Source: Microtetraspora sp. NBRC 13810 (lineage in GTDB: Bacteria > Actinomycetota > Actinomycetes > Streptosporangiales > Streptosporangiaceae). Taken from it: a DNA stretch of 64,000 nt. A program made the translations under genes and the position numbers. The notes below the pieces were generated by a model. That model ran no database searches and was not told the origin of the DNA. It saw nothing but the letters and a program-made list of their open reading frames with translations. Shown piece after piece: positions 50,706 through 59,458 of the stretch. The stretch spans positions 1 to 64,000 of the forward strand of contig NZ_BSRQ01000003.1 in NCBI RefSeq assembly GCF_030268685.1, in the 5' to 3' direction. The first letter of the stretch is position 1. Each line of letters starts with the position of its first letter.

Positions 50706-51308
50706 CTAGAGCTCCTCACCGTCTTTGCGAACCATCTCGACAAAATACGCGTGCACGCGATCATCGCCGGTCAGCTCCGGATGGAAGGACGTCGCGAGCA
50801 GCGGCCCCTGACGGACCGCGACGATCCTACCGCCGGGTTCCGCCGTGGCCAGCACTTCGACGTCGTCGCCGACGGACTCGACCCAGGGGGCGCGGATGAA
50901 CACGGCGTGGAAGGACCCCCGCCCGGCGAAGTCGACGTCGGACTCGAAGGAGTCGATCTGGCGGCCGAAGGCGTTGCGGCGCACGACCATGTCGATGCCG
51001 CCGAACGTCTGCTGCCCGGTGACGCCGTCCTCGATCCGGTCGGCGAGCATGATCATGCCGGCGCACGACCCGTAGGCCGGCATGCCCTCCTTGATCCGCA
51101 GGCGCAGCGGCTCCAGCAGCTCGAAGGCGTCGGCCAGCTTCCACATCGTGGTCGACTCGCCGCCCGGCACGACCAGGGCGTCGACCTCGGCCAGCTCGTC
51201 CGGCCGCCGCACCGTGAGCGCCCGCGCGCCCACCGCGGTCAGCGATCGCAGATGCTCGCGCACGTCTCCCTGAAGGGCGAGCACGCCGATGGTGGGCACA
51301 CTGGTCAC
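50706..51308 (-). CDS. pdxT: PLP synthase glutaminase subunit PdxT
   Basis: Class I glutamine amidotransferase that supplies ammonia to PdxS for pyridoxal 5'-phosphate synthesis. 200 residues with [19 protein letters not shown], the nucleophile Cys82 in GSCAGMI, and His176/Glu178 in SFHPE. GTG start with GAGGA 6 nt upstream. Unusually it is not next to pdxS: marR and phoD lie between them, about 2.4 kb. Confidence 0.97.
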   Translation of the reverse strand: MTSVPTIGVLALQGDVREHLRSLTAVGARALTVRRPDELAEVDALVVPGGESTTMWKLADAFELLEPLRLRIKEGMPAYGSCAGMIMLADRIEDGVTGQQTFGGIDMVVRRNAFGRQIDSFESDVDFAGRGSFHAVFIRAPWVESVGDDVEVLATAEPGGRIVAVRQGPLLATSFHPELTGDDRVHAYFVEMVRKDGEEL

Positions 51309-51417
51309 GGAACATCCTCGATCTCGGTTGCGCTGATCCGCGGCGTCACGTCACCGCGAACGTCAATCTTCCCAGATTACGCCGTCGGCGGCACATCGGG
51401 ACGAGTCCACGGGCCGC

Positions 51418-51846
51418 TCAGGGGGTCTCGCCCATCCTGGCGAGCGCCGGCAGGGCCGCCGCGATGGCCTCGCGTTCCGCCGGCGTGAGCGCGTCGAGCT
51501 GCCGGGCGAGGTAGGCGTGCCGGGCTCGCCGCACCTCCTCCAGGCGGGTGCGGCCCTCCGCGGTCAGCTCGACGGTGCGGACCCTCGCGTCGGCCGGGTC
51601 GGTGCCCCTGGCCACCAGACCGGGATCCTCCAGCCGGTTGATCTGCACGGTCATCGTGGGGAGCTGGACCGCGTGCTCCTCGGCCAGGTCGGTCATCCTG
51701 CGCGGCCCGCCCTCCAGGGAGCGCAGCACGGCGTACTGCTGGCTGGTGATGGGATAGCCGGCGACCGCGCGGCGGAGCAGCATGACCAGGCGGCGCAGCA
51801 CGAAGGACAGGTCGGCGGCGAGGGCCGTCGGATCGTTCGGCGTCAT
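51418..51846 (-). CDS. MarR-family transcriptional regulator
   Basis: 142-residue winged-helix regulator. Seen: dimerisation helix (LSFVLRRLVMLLRRA), recognition region (QYAVLRSLEGGPRRMTDLAEEHAVQLPTMTVQINRLE, in part), the wing DARVRTVELTAEGR and a C-terminal helix (LDALTPAEREAIAAALPALARM). ATG start. Its target is unknown; phoD immediately upstream on the same strand, or pdxT downstream, are candidates by position only. Confidence 0.9.
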   Translation of the reverse strand: MTPNDPTALAADLSFVLRRLVMLLRRAVAGYPITSQQYAVLRSLEGGPRRMTDLAEEHAVQLPTMTVQINRLEDPGLVARGTDPADARVRTVELTAEGRTRLEEVRRARHAYLARQLDALTPAEREAIAAALPALARMGETP

Positions 51847-51906
51847 GGTCAGCAGGATGGCCCGGCCCGGCCCGTATTCCCAGCTGACCTGCCGGGGAAC
51901 GCCGGA

Positions 51907-51933
51907 CGGCGGCCCGCGTACCGCGGACCGCCG
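51907..51933 (-). terminator. Terminator of phoD
   Basis: CGGCGGCCCGCG (51907-51918) pairs with CGCGGACCGCCG (51922-51933) around TAC with a single C-A mismatch, 14 nt after the phoD stop. Confidence 0.65.
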
Positions 51934-51947
51934 CCGGCGGGTGGGCC

Positions 51948-53609
51948 CTACGGGCGCTTCGTCTCCAGGTCCACGGTCTCCTGGATCTGGTCGCGGCCGG
52001 CGGTGCGGGCCGTCACCGAGGGGTCGACCGGGCGCAGGTAGGTCTGCTGCACGCCGGGCACCCGGTCCTCGATCACGAAGGTGGCCTTGACGTGGACCGG
52101 GGAGCCGGGCGCGGTCACGGCGGGCACCACCTTGAAGTCGGCCGTGATGGCCTCCTTGTCGATCCTGGTCAGCACGTAGCCGCGCTGGTTGTTGTAGAAC
52201 TTCAGGTGCGGGTTGATCGTGAGGTAGGGGTGGGTGGCCGGGTCGGAGTCGGCGCCGTTCCCGCCGGTGCTGATCGAGGTGGCGACCAGCTCCGAGCCCA
52301 CGGTGGCCGAGGTCGGGTCGTCGTAGTCCAGCTTCAGGTCGCTGGCCCAGTGGGCGTGCACGTCGCCGGTCAGAACGACGGCGTTGCGCACCCCGGCGTC
52401 CACCCAGCCGCGGGTGATGCGCTCGCGGGAGGCGACGTAGCCGTCCCAGGCGTCCTGGCTGGTGATCTTGGCGGGGCCGGCGTTGTTGTCGCGCTGGGCG
52501 AAGAAGACCTGCTGGCCGAGCACGTCCCAGCGGGCGCGGGAGCGGTGGAAGCCCTCGATCAGCCACGCCTCCTGCTCGGCGCCGGTGATCGAGCGGGCCG
52601 GGTCCACCGCCTCGGGGCAGGAGCTGTACCCGTCGCCGCAGCCCTGGTCGTCGCGGTACTGCCGGGTGTCGAGCATGTGGAAGTTGGCGAGCTGCCCCCA
52701 CCGGATGCGCCGGTAGAGCTGCATGTCGATGCCGCGCGGGACGGAGGTGCGGCGCAGCGGCATGTTCTCGTAGTAGGCGCGGAACGCCGCCGCGCGCCTG
52801 GCCAGGAAGTTCGGCTGCGGGACGTCGGGCCGCTCGGGCACCTCGTCGGCCCAGTTGTTGTCCAGCTCGTGGTCGTCCCACACGACCGACCAGCAGGCCG
52901 CCGCGTGCGCCGCCTGGAGGTCGGGGTCGGCCTTGTACTGCGCGTGCCGCTGGCGGTAGTTCGCCAGCGTCTCGGTCTCGGGGCCCTCGTGGTGGCGGAT
53001 GTTGCCGCCGGGGATGGTGTAGGTGTCGCGGGTGTACTCGTACTGGTAGTCGCCGAGGTGCAGCACGAGATCGGGCCGGTCCTCCGCCAGGCGGCGGTAG
53101 GAGGTGAAGTAGCCGTGCTCGTACTGCGCGCAGGAGACGAACGCCATCGTCAGGCCCGAGCCGTACGACAGCGGGTGCGGGGCGGTGCGGGCGCGGCCGA
53201 CCGGCGACTGGTGGGAGCCGGTCCTGAACCGGTACCAGTACTCCCGGTCCGACAGCAGGTCGTCCAGTTCGACGTGCACGCTGTGGCCCCACTCCGGGCG
53301 GGCCTGCGCGGTGCCCCTGCGCACGTTCCTGCGGAAACGCTCGTCGGTGGACACCTCCCACTGCACGGTCACCGGGCGGTCGGGCATCCCGCCGAGGCCG
53401 TCCTCCGCGAGTGGCTGCACGGCGAGACGGGTCCAGATCACGAAGCCGTCGTGGCTCGGGTCGCCCGAGGCCACGCCGAGGGTGAAGGGGTCGCCGCGGA
53501 GCGGGCCCAGGGAGGGGACGGGGTCGGCGTGGGCGACCGCGGGCATTCCCGCGGTGGCGCCCACGGCGATGCCCGTGACGAGGAACGACCGTCTGGTCAA
53601 CGCGGACAT
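51948..53609 (-). CDS. phoD: Tat-exported alkaline phosphatase/phosphodiesterase PhoD
   Basis: Secreted phosphatase that releases phosphate from phosphomono- and diesters. 553 residues: Tat signal with TRRSFLV and cleavage after about residue 28 (AVAHA), N-terminal PhoD domain, then the metallophosphatase core with FVSCAQYEHGYF (Cys as likely iron ligand), LHLGDYQYEY, WDDHELDNNW and LTGDVHAHW. ATG at 53609 has GGAGG 5 nt upstream. PhoD genes usually respond to phosphate, but I could not identify a convincing PHO box here. Lies inside the split pdxST pair. Confidence 0.95.
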   Translation of the reverse strand: MSALTRRSFLVTGIAVGATAGMPAVAHADPVPSLGPLRGDPFTLGVASGDPSHDGFVIWTRLAVQPLAEDGLGGMPDRPVTVQWEVSTDERFRRNVRRGTAQARPEWGHSVHVELDDLLSDREYWYRFRTGSHQSPVGRARTAPHPLSYGSGLTMAFVSCAQYEHGYFTSYRRLAEDRPDLVLHLGDYQYEYTRDTYTIPGGNIRHHEGPETETLANYRQRHAQYKADPDLQAAHAAACWSVVWDDHELDNNWADEVPERPDVPQPNFLARRAAAFRAYYENMPLRRTSVPRGIDMQLYRRIRWGQLANFHMLDTRQYRDDQGCGDGYSSCPEAVDPARSITGAEQEAWLIEGFHRSRARWDVLGQQVFFAQRDNNAGPAKITSQDAWDGYVASRERITRGWVDAGVRNAVVLTGDVHAHWASDLKLDYDDPTSATVGSELVATSISTGGNGADSDPATHPYLTINPHLKFYNNQRGYVLTRIDKEAITADFKVVPAVTAPGSPVHVKATFVIEDRVPGVQQTYLRPVDPSVTARTAGRDQIQETVDLETKRP

Positions 53610-53711
53610 GGGGACCTCCAAGACGATCAAGCGTCGGGACGTCCCGCAGCCTGACGGAGGCCGATGTCCGCCAAGTGGTGTCGGAGTGGCCAGAATCCTA
53701 ACTTGACAAAA

Positions 53712-53730
53712 CTTTTCCAACCGGGAAAAG
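53712..53730 (-). terminator. Second pdxS terminator, with U tract
   Basis: CTTTTCC (53712-53718) and GGAAAAG (53724-53730) form a stem which on the minus strand is followed by TTTT. It is a classical low-GC intrinsic terminator, rare in this genome, located 14 nt after the first GC-rich hairpin. It also lies just upstream of the phoD promoter region. Confidence 0.55.
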
Positions 53731-53743
53731 ACCGGCCGGTGAA

Positions 53744-53772
53744 CGGCGGCTCGCCGTGCCGGGGAGCCGCCG
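53744..53772 (-). terminator. First pdxS terminator
   Basis: CGGCGGCTC (53744-53752) pairs with GAGCCGCCG (53764-53772), starting 11 nt after the pdxS stop. Confidence 0.65.
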
Positions 53773-53783
53773 TACGGGCGGGG

Positions 53784-54698
53784 CTACCAGCCGCGCTCGG
53801 CCAGCCGGTGCGGCACCGGGATGTCGTCGACGTTGATGCCGACCATCGCCTCGCCGAGGCCGCGCGAGACCTTGGCGATCACGTCGGGGTCGTCGAAGAA
53901 GGTGGTGGCCTTGACGATCGCGGCGGCCCGCTTGGCGGGGTCGCCGGACTTGAAGATGCCCGAGCCGACGAAGACGCCCTCGGCGCCGAGCTGCATCATC
54001 ATGGCGGCGTCGGCGGGGGTGGCGATGCCGCCCGCGGTGAACAGCACGACCGGCAGCTTGCCCAGCTTGGCCACCTCGGCGACCAGCTCGAACGGCGCCT
54101 GGAGCTCCTTGGCCGCGACGTAGAGCTCGTCCTCGGGCAGGGAGGTGAGCCGCTTGATCTCGCCGCGGATCTTGCGCATGTGGGTGGTGGCGTTGGACAC
54201 GTCGCCGGTGCCGGCCTCGCCCTTGGAGCGGATCATGGCCGCGCCCTCGGTGATCCGGCGCAGGGCCTCGCCGAGGTTGGTGGCGCCGCACACGAAGGGC
54301 ACGGTGAACTGCCACTTGTCGATGTGGTTGGCGAAGTCGGCCGGGGTGAGCACCTCGGACTCGTCGACGTAGTCCACGCCGAGCGCCTGGAGGACCTGGG
54401 CCTCGACGAAGTGCCCGATCCGGGCCTTGGCCATGACCGGGATCGAGACGGCCGCGATGATGCCCTCGATCATGTCCGGGTCGCTCATGCGGGAGACGCC
54501 GCCCTGGGCGCGGATATCGGCCGGCACCCGCTCCAGAGCCATCACGGCGACCGCTCCGGCGTCCTCGGCGATCTTGGCCTGCTCAGGGGTGACGACGTCC
54601 ATGATGACGCCGCCCTTGAGCATCTCGGCCATGCCGCGCTTCACCCGGGCGGTTCCGGTGACGGCGCTGTCGGTGACTTCAGTGCTGCTGCTGGACAC
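53784..54698 (-). CDS. pdxS: Pyridoxal 5'-phosphate synthase subunit PdxS
   Basis: Makes PLP from ribose 5-phosphate, glyceraldehyde 3-phosphate and ammonia in a dodecameric TIM-barrel complex with PdxT. About 304 residues with [28 protein letters not shown], Lys91 of VMAKARIGH as a catalytic lysine, and GSGIFKS at the phosphate site. GTG at 54698 gives the usual length and has GAGG 9 nt upstream; GTG at 54713 lacks a ribosome site. Followed by two tandem hairpins rather than by pdxT. Confidence 0.97.
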   Translation of the reverse strand: MSSSSTEVTDSAVTGTARVKRGMAEMLKGGVIMDVVTPEQAKIAEDAGAVAVMALERVPADIRAQGGVSRMSDPDMIEGIIAAVSIPVMAKARIGHFVEAQVLQALGVDYVDESEVLTPADFANHIDKWQFTVPFVCGATNLGEALRRITEGAAMIRSKGEAGTGDVSNATTHMRKIRGEIKRLTSLPEDELYVAAKELQAPFELVAEVAKLGKLPVVLFTAGGIATPADAAMMMQLGAEGVFVGSGIFKSGDPAKRAAAIVKATTFFDDPDVIAKVSRGLGEAMVGINVDDIPVPHRLAERGW

Positions 54699-54829
54699 GG
54701 GTCTTAACCTCACGAGGGGCGGGGGCCGGATGATTTACTCCCATCGTAGGCGCAAATCGACCTATCCCCAGACATCCCAAGTGTCGTGGTTCTTCACACT
54801 TTATGGACAGCCTGTACGGCGGGCAGGGC

Positions 54830-55849
54830 TCACGGCTGGACCGGCTTGGGCGCCGCCAGCACCACCCACACCTGGCCCTTCGCGAAGGGCATCGGCTCGC
54901 CCGACGCGGTGGTGAAGGTGGTGCCCTCCTCCTCGGACTCCCTGGACCACTTCGCGTTGTACGCCTTGCCGTCGCGCAGCACGACCGCCCGGCCGGTGCC
55001 GGTCGTCTGGATCAGCGGGGTGTAGCTGTCGTTGACGTCGTGGAACTCCGAGCGCGTGGTCTTGGCGTACTGCACCACGACGGTGGGCGCGCCCTGCTGG
55101 CCGCCCTCGGCCGCCATGTCCTTCTTGCCGTCCTGCGCGACCAGCCAGCGCTCCTGGGACTGCGACCAGGTGAAGGTGAAACGGGCCGCCGGGTAGCGCA
55201 CCGTGAAGCTCTTCTTGGGGGTGCCGCCCTCGGGCGCGTCGCCGAAGACGAAGCCGATGTCCTTGGCCTTGCTCGCCTTGGGCGCCTCCGACAGCAGCTT
55301 GCGCGGGCTCGCGACCAGGTTGTACGGCGCCACCCGGCCGGGCTCGCGCTGGTAGGCGCCCGGCGCGGCGCTGTCGGAGACGTCGAACAGCGACGCCTTC
55401 TGCACGTAGGGGATCATCTTGGTCTGCACGCCGGAGTAGGCCAGCGCCGGCTTGCCGAACATCGGCAGGATGTGCAGGTCGGAGATGCGGGCCGAGCGCA
55501 CCGGCCCCACCTTGGCGGGCAGCTTCGAGGAGAAGATCGCCATCAGCCGGGTGAGGCCGCCCTCGACCTGCTCGATGTAGACGATGTCCGCGCTCTTGAG
55601 CCCCATCTGCGGCTTGCCCGCCGCGGTGTTCTCGATCTTCACGGCCAGCACGGGCTTGCGCCCGCCGATCGGCTGCCCGGTGAAGGGATGCTCGGGCGGC
55701 GGCGGCGTGCTCTCGGCGGCGGAGACGGTCGGCGCCGCCTCCGGGTTGCGGCCGGGGGCCGCCTCATCCTGCGACGAGCACGCGACGACGGGGGCCAGGA
55801 CGGCCGCTCCGGCCATCGTGACGGCGATCACCCGGGTAGCGCGCACCAC
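54830..55849 (-). CDS. DUF3048 (YerB-like) lipoprotein
   Basis: 339 residues. N-terminal hydrophobic signal ending in a lipobox-like VVACSS (Cys about 24), a Pro/Glu-rich linker, then the DUF3048 domain (KPVLAVKIENTAAGKPQMGL, DIVYIEQVEGGLTRLMAIF, GPVRSARISDL, AYSGVQ) and its C-terminal half (RSEFHDVNDSYTPLIQTTGTGRAVVLRDGK). Surface-anchored protein of unknown function. GTG at 55849 follows AGAGGAG; a second GTG is 3 nt later. Confidence 0.88.
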   Translation of the reverse strand: MVRATRVIAVTMAGAAVLAPVVACSSQDEAAPGRNPEAAPTVSAAESTPPPPEHPFTGQPIGGRKPVLAVKIENTAAGKPQMGLKSADIVYIEQVEGGLTRLMAIFSSKLPAKVGPVRSARISDLHILPMFGKPALAYSGVQTKMIPYVQKASLFDVSDSAAPGAYQREPGRVAPYNLVASPRKLLSEAPKASKAKDIGFVFGDAPEGGTPKKSFTVRYPAARFTFTWSQSQERWLVAQDGKKDMAAEGGQQGAPTVVVQYAKTTRSEFHDVNDSYTPLIQTTGTGRAVVLRDGKAYNAKWSRESEEEGTTFTTASGEPMPFAKGQVWVVLAAPKPVQP

Positions 55850-55975
55850 TCAACTCCTCTGATATGCCATGAAGTGTGCAGAAGCTTACCCATGCCGGGA
55901 AAGGGCAGGTTTAAAGTTTCGGCAACGAAGAGTCACTACCCAGTGCGACAGGGTGATCACCGTCCGGGTTGCCGG

Positions 55976-56518
55976 CTATTCGGCCGCCATCGCCCGCGGC
56001 GGGTCGTCGTCGATCTCGAAGAAACCGGGATACTCGGTGTATCCGGCCAGCCGCAGCGTGCGGGCGAGGAAACGCCGCTGCGCCGTCCGGGTCACCCCGG
56101 CCGCGTTGTTGTAGAACCGGCGGGAGTAGACCACCTTGGCCACCGCCTCCTCCAGCTCGGCGAACAGCTCGGCGCCGCCGGGCCGCTCGGCCAGCTTCTC
56201 CCTGAAGCGCTCCTGGTCCACGGCCGCGCGCAGGGTGCGCGACAGGTCGCTCTCGGCGTGCTCGCGCTCCTCGACGCCCGCCGTGCGCGCCTCGTGCGCC
56301 GCCGAGGCGAGGACCAGGGAGGTCGCCGGGTCCAGGATCCGGGAGGCGGCCAGCTCCAGGCAGATCGCGGCCCGCCGTACCAGGGCGCCGTCCAGGGCCT
56401 CGCGGGCCAGCTCCAGCCGGATGTGCAGCCGGTCCAGGCGGCCCGCGCGCCAGGAGATGTAGACCGCGGTGAGCACCAGCACGACGCCCACCACCAGCAC
56501 GATCACGATAGTGGTCAT
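55976..56518 (-). CDS. LemA-like membrane protein
   Basis: 180 residues: one N-terminal membrane helix (about 3-22), then a helical domain carrying a LemA-like segment (VVYSRRFYNNAAGVTR, compare ARR.YN patterns). LemA proteins are small, mostly helical membrane proteins without a settled role. ATG at 56518 overlaps the mannosyltransferase stop (ATGA), so it is the last gene of the PIM operon and is translationally coupled to it. Confidence 0.75.
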   Translation of the reverse strand: MTTIVIVLVVGVVLVLTAVYISWRAGRLDRLHIRLELAREALDGALVRRAAICLELAASRILDPATSLVLASAAHEARTAGVEEREHAESDLSRTLRAAVDQERFREKLAERPGGAELFAELEEAVAKVVYSRRFYNNAAGVTRTAQRRFLARTLRLAGYTEYPGFFEIDDDPPRAMAAE

Positions 56519-57654
56519 GGGGCGCTCGCCCGGTCCTCGACCACGCCCGCGCCCGGCGAGGTGACGGTCTCGTAGACGCGCACCACGTCACGGGCGACGG
56601 TCGACCAGTCGTACTTGCGCACGGCCCTGCGCGCCTCCTCCGACAGCACGGTCCTCCGATCCGGGTCCTCCAGCAGCCGCCCCGCCTCCTCCGCCAGCGC
56701 CCGCGCGTCGCCGTTCGGGAACAGCGCGCCCGCCTGCCCCTCCCCCAGCACCTTGCGGAAGGCGGGGATGTCGCTGGCCAGCACCGGCGCCCCGGCGGCC
56801 ATGGCCTCGGCGAGGACGATGCCGAAGCTCTCGCCGCCGGTGTTGGGCGCGCAGAACACGTCGACCGAGTGGTAGGCGCGGGCCTTGTCCTCCTCCGACA
56901 CCATGCCGAGCAGGGTGATCCGCCGGTGCAGCGCGGCGGGCACCCGGTCGTAGACGTCGCCGGCGTCGCCGGGGCCCGCGATCAGCAGTTTCAGGCCGGG
57001 ACGCCGCTCGGCGAGCAGGACGAAGGCGTCGAGCAGGATCGGCAGGCCCTTGCGCGGCTCGTCCATCCTGCCGAGGAAGCCCAGCGTGTCGCCGTCGGGA
57101 CCCCAGCCGGGCAGCGGCTCGGCCTCGGCGTAGCGGCTCACCGTCACCCCGTTGGGGATCAGCACCGTGTCGCCGCCGAACTGCTCGACCAGGCTCTTGC
57201 GCGCCGCGTCGGACACGGCGATCCTGCCGCTGATCTTCTCCAGCGCGCTGCGCAGCATGGGCTCGGCGACCGCGATCGCCCGCGAGCGGGTCCAGGACGC
57301 GTGGAAGGTCGCCACGATCGGCCCCTTCGCCGCCCAGCAGGCCAGCACGCCCAGGCTGGGGACCAGCGGCTCGTGGATGTGCAGCACGTCGAAACCCCCG
57401 TCGCGCACCCACCGCCGCACCCGCGCGGCCGAGATGAACCCGAAGGACATCCGCGCCACCGAGCCGTTGTAGGGCACCGGCACGGCCCGGCCCGCCGGGG
57501 TCACGTAGGGCGGCAGGTCGGCGTCGTCGGAGGCGGGCGCGATCACCGACACCTGGTGGCCGTCGGCGATCAGCGCCTCGGCCAGGTCGCGGATGTGCGC
57601 CATCACGCCGCCCGGCATGTCCCACGAGTAGGGGCAGACCAGCCCGACCCTCAC
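56515..57654 (-). CDS. pimA: Phosphatidylinositol mannosyltransferase (PimA-like, GT4)
   Basis: Adds the first mannose from GDP-mannose to phosphatidylinositol on the inner membrane leaflet. About 379 residues with a GT-B fold: N-terminal acceptor domain (VGLVCPYSWDMPGGVMAHIRDL), HIHEPLVPSLG, and donor-site block LGFLGRMDEPRKGL plus the GT4 ESFGIVLAEAMAAG motif. GTG at 57654 overlaps the acyltransferase stop as GTGA. PimA is supported by the PI synthase - acyltransferase - GT order, known from mycobacteria and Streptomyces. Confidence 0.92.
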   Translation of the reverse strand: MRVGLVCPYSWDMPGGVMAHIRDLAEALIADGHQVSVIAPASDDADLPPYVTPAGRAVPVPYNGSVARMSFGFISAARVRRWVRDGGFDVLHIHEPLVPSLGVLACWAAKGPIVATFHASWTRSRAIAVAEPMLRSALEKISGRIAVSDAARKSLVEQFGGDTVLIPNGVTVSRYAEAEPLPGWGPDGDTLGFLGRMDEPRKGLPILLDAFVLLAERRPGLKLLIAGPGDAGDVYDRVPAALHRRITLLGMVSEEDKARAYHSVDVFCAPNTGGESFGIVLAEAMAAGAPVLASDIPAFRKVLGEGQAGALFPNGDARALAEEAGRLLEDPDRRTVLSEEARRAVRKYDWSTVARDVVRVYETVTSPGAGVVEDRASAP

Positions 57655-58574
57655 CGCTCGCCTCCTGCGGGCTCCAGGTCGTCCAGCCAGAGCCGCTGCA
57701 GCATGTGCCAGTGCTCGGGATGCTCGGCGATGCCCTTCTCGAAGACCGACACCAGCGCCTGCGCCACCGCCCGCACCTTCTCCTGGCGGGTGCCCTCGAC
57801 CGGGACCTCGATCCGCTGGTGGATCTGGAACGCCCAGTCGTCGTCCTGGAACCACAGGATCACCGGCAGCAGCACGGCACCGGTCTGCACCGCGAGCAGC
57901 GGCGGCCCGGCCGGCACCCGGGTCTTCGCGCCGAAGAACTCGACCTCGATGCCCTTGGCGGTGAGATCCCGCTCGGCGGGCAGGCAGACCACTCCCCCGC
58001 CGCGCACCTTCTGGGCCAGCTTGCCGAAGTTGTGCCCGTCGCCGCCGGTCAGCGGCAGCACCTCCATGCCCAGCCCCTCGCGGAAGGCGACGTAACGCCG
58101 GTACAGCGACTCGGGCCGCAGCCGCTCGGCCACCGTGGTGAACGGGTGCCCCTTGGCGACCAGCCACGCGCCCGCCTGGTCCCAGTTGCCCATGTGCGGC
58201 AGCGCGAGCACCACGCCGCGCCCCTCGGCCGCCGCCTCGAAGATGTGCTCCTCGCCGATGACGTGGCTGCGCGCGACGATCTCGTCCCTGGACATCGCGG
58301 GAAGCTCGAACACCTCCTGGAAGTACCGCAGGTAGGTGCGCATGCCGGCCCGGCTCAGCTCGCGCAGCTCGGCGCTGTCCGGGTGCAGGCCGGTGACCCT
58401 GGCCAGGTTGGCCTCCAGCCGGCGCACCGGGGCGCCGCGCCGGCGCCACAGCCGGTCGGCGAAGGCGCGGAACGCGAATGCGGTCGGCCGCCGGGGCAGC
58501 CGGGGGATCAGCGCCCAGCCGGCGCCGAAGCCGGCGGAGACGACGCGGTCCTGCAGGGACGGCTTATCGGTCAT
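57651..58574 (-). CDS. Phosphatidylinositol mannoside acyltransferase
   Basis: LpxL/HtrB-type acyltransferase of about 307 residues, expected to acylate PIM1/PIM2 using acyl-CoA (mycobacterial PatA-like role). The catalytic HX4D/E-type motif reads HMGNWDQAG (His then Asp five residues on), followed by ERLRPESLYRR and PAERDLTAKGIEVEFFG. ATG at 58574 overlaps the end of the PI synthase gene by 11 nt, with GGGAG 4 nt before; the GTG at 58577 is an alternative. Confidence 0.92.
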   Translation of the reverse strand: MTDKPSLQDRVVSAGFGAGWALIPRLPRRPTAFAFRAFADRLWRRRGAPVRRLEANLARVTGLHPDSAELRELSRAGMRTYLRYFQEVFELPAMSRDEIVARSHVIGEEHIFEAAAEGRGVVLALPHMGNWDQAGAWLVAKGHPFTTVAERLRPESLYRRYVAFREGLGMEVLPLTGGDGHNFGKLAQKVRGGGVVCLPAERDLTAKGIEVEFFGAKTRVPAGPPLLAVQTGAVLLPVILWFQDDDWAFQIHQRIEVPVEGTRQEKVRAVAQALVSVFEKGIAEHPEHWHMLQRLWLDDLEPAGGER

Positions 58575-59220
58575 CACTCTCCCGATCGGCGGAGGGTCTG
58601 GGCCCGGCCGCCCCTCCGAGGCGCTGGGTCGCCTGGCCGTGCACGTGCGCGATCCGCTGCACGACCGTGACCGCGCTGGCCCCCGCGAGCAGCCAGAGCG
58701 CGATGGCCAGCACGTACGGCACGCCGAGCCCGTCCAGCCAGGCCGGCACGAGGACCGCCACCAGCCGCTCGGGACGCTCGACCAGGCCCACGTCGCAACT
58801 GAGCCCGAGCCCCTCTGCCCGCGCCTTGGCGTAGGACACCAGCGCCCCCGCCACGAGGCAGAACAGCGCCACGCCGGCCAGGACGAGCTGGTCGCTCAGC
58901 ACGAACCAGAACGTCAGGCCGGCGAAGATCGCGGCGTCGCCGATCCGGTCGAGGGTGGAGTCGAGGAACGCGCCCCACGTGCTGCCGCCTCCACCGCCCA
59001 GCCTGGCGAGCACCCCGTCGAGCAGGTCGGCGAGGACGAAGACGGTGATGACCAGGGTGCCCCAGAACAGCTGCCCGCGCGGGTAGAAGTACAACGCGGC
59101 GGCGGCGGTACCGAGAGTGCCGACGGCGGTCACCATGTCGGGGCTGATTCCCCGGCGCGCCAGAGCCCTGCCCAGCGGGGTCAGGGCACGTGTGACGGCG
59201 GGGCGGAGGAGTTTGAGCAT
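58564..59220 (-). CDS. pgsA: Phosphatidylinositol phosphate synthase (CDP-alcohol phosphatidyltransferase)
   Basis: Integral membrane enzyme that joins CDP-diacylglycerol to inositol 1-phosphate, giving PI-phosphate, the precursor of PI and PIMs. About 218 residues, six helices, with the full signature D65..D68-G69..A72-R73...G83...D87...D91. The gene symbol follows Streptomyces/mycobacterial usage. ATG at 59220 is where homology begins; the open frame extends to 59331 without family-like sequence. First gene of the PIM operon. Confidence 0.92.
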   Translation of the reverse strand: MLKLLRPAVTRALTPLGRALARRGISPDMVTAVGTLGTAAAALYFYPRGQLFWGTLVITVFVLADLLDGVLARLGGGGGSTWGAFLDSTLDRIGDAAIFAGLTFWFVLSDQLVLAGVALFCLVAGALVSYAKARAEGLGLSCDVGLVERPERLVAVLVPAWLDGLGVPYVLAIALWLLAGASAVTVVQRIAHVHGQATQRLGGAAGPRPSADRESDDR

Positions 59221-59458
59221 CGCGGTCCGATCGTAGGACACCTGGGAAAGGGGCGGCACCCAACGCACAGGAGCCGAGCACTTTACCCTTTTCCTCTTGT
59301 GAGATTCGCCACATGGGTATTTGGTGAACACACCGCGTCTTGACGGTGACTCGTGGTCTTACCCGGCGGCGCGCGTCGGGATGCGGTGGCGGACGCACAG
59401 GCGGCCGTTCCCACCGTTGCTGCGGGTCACGGTCGCACGAGACGACGCGGGAGGCGAT

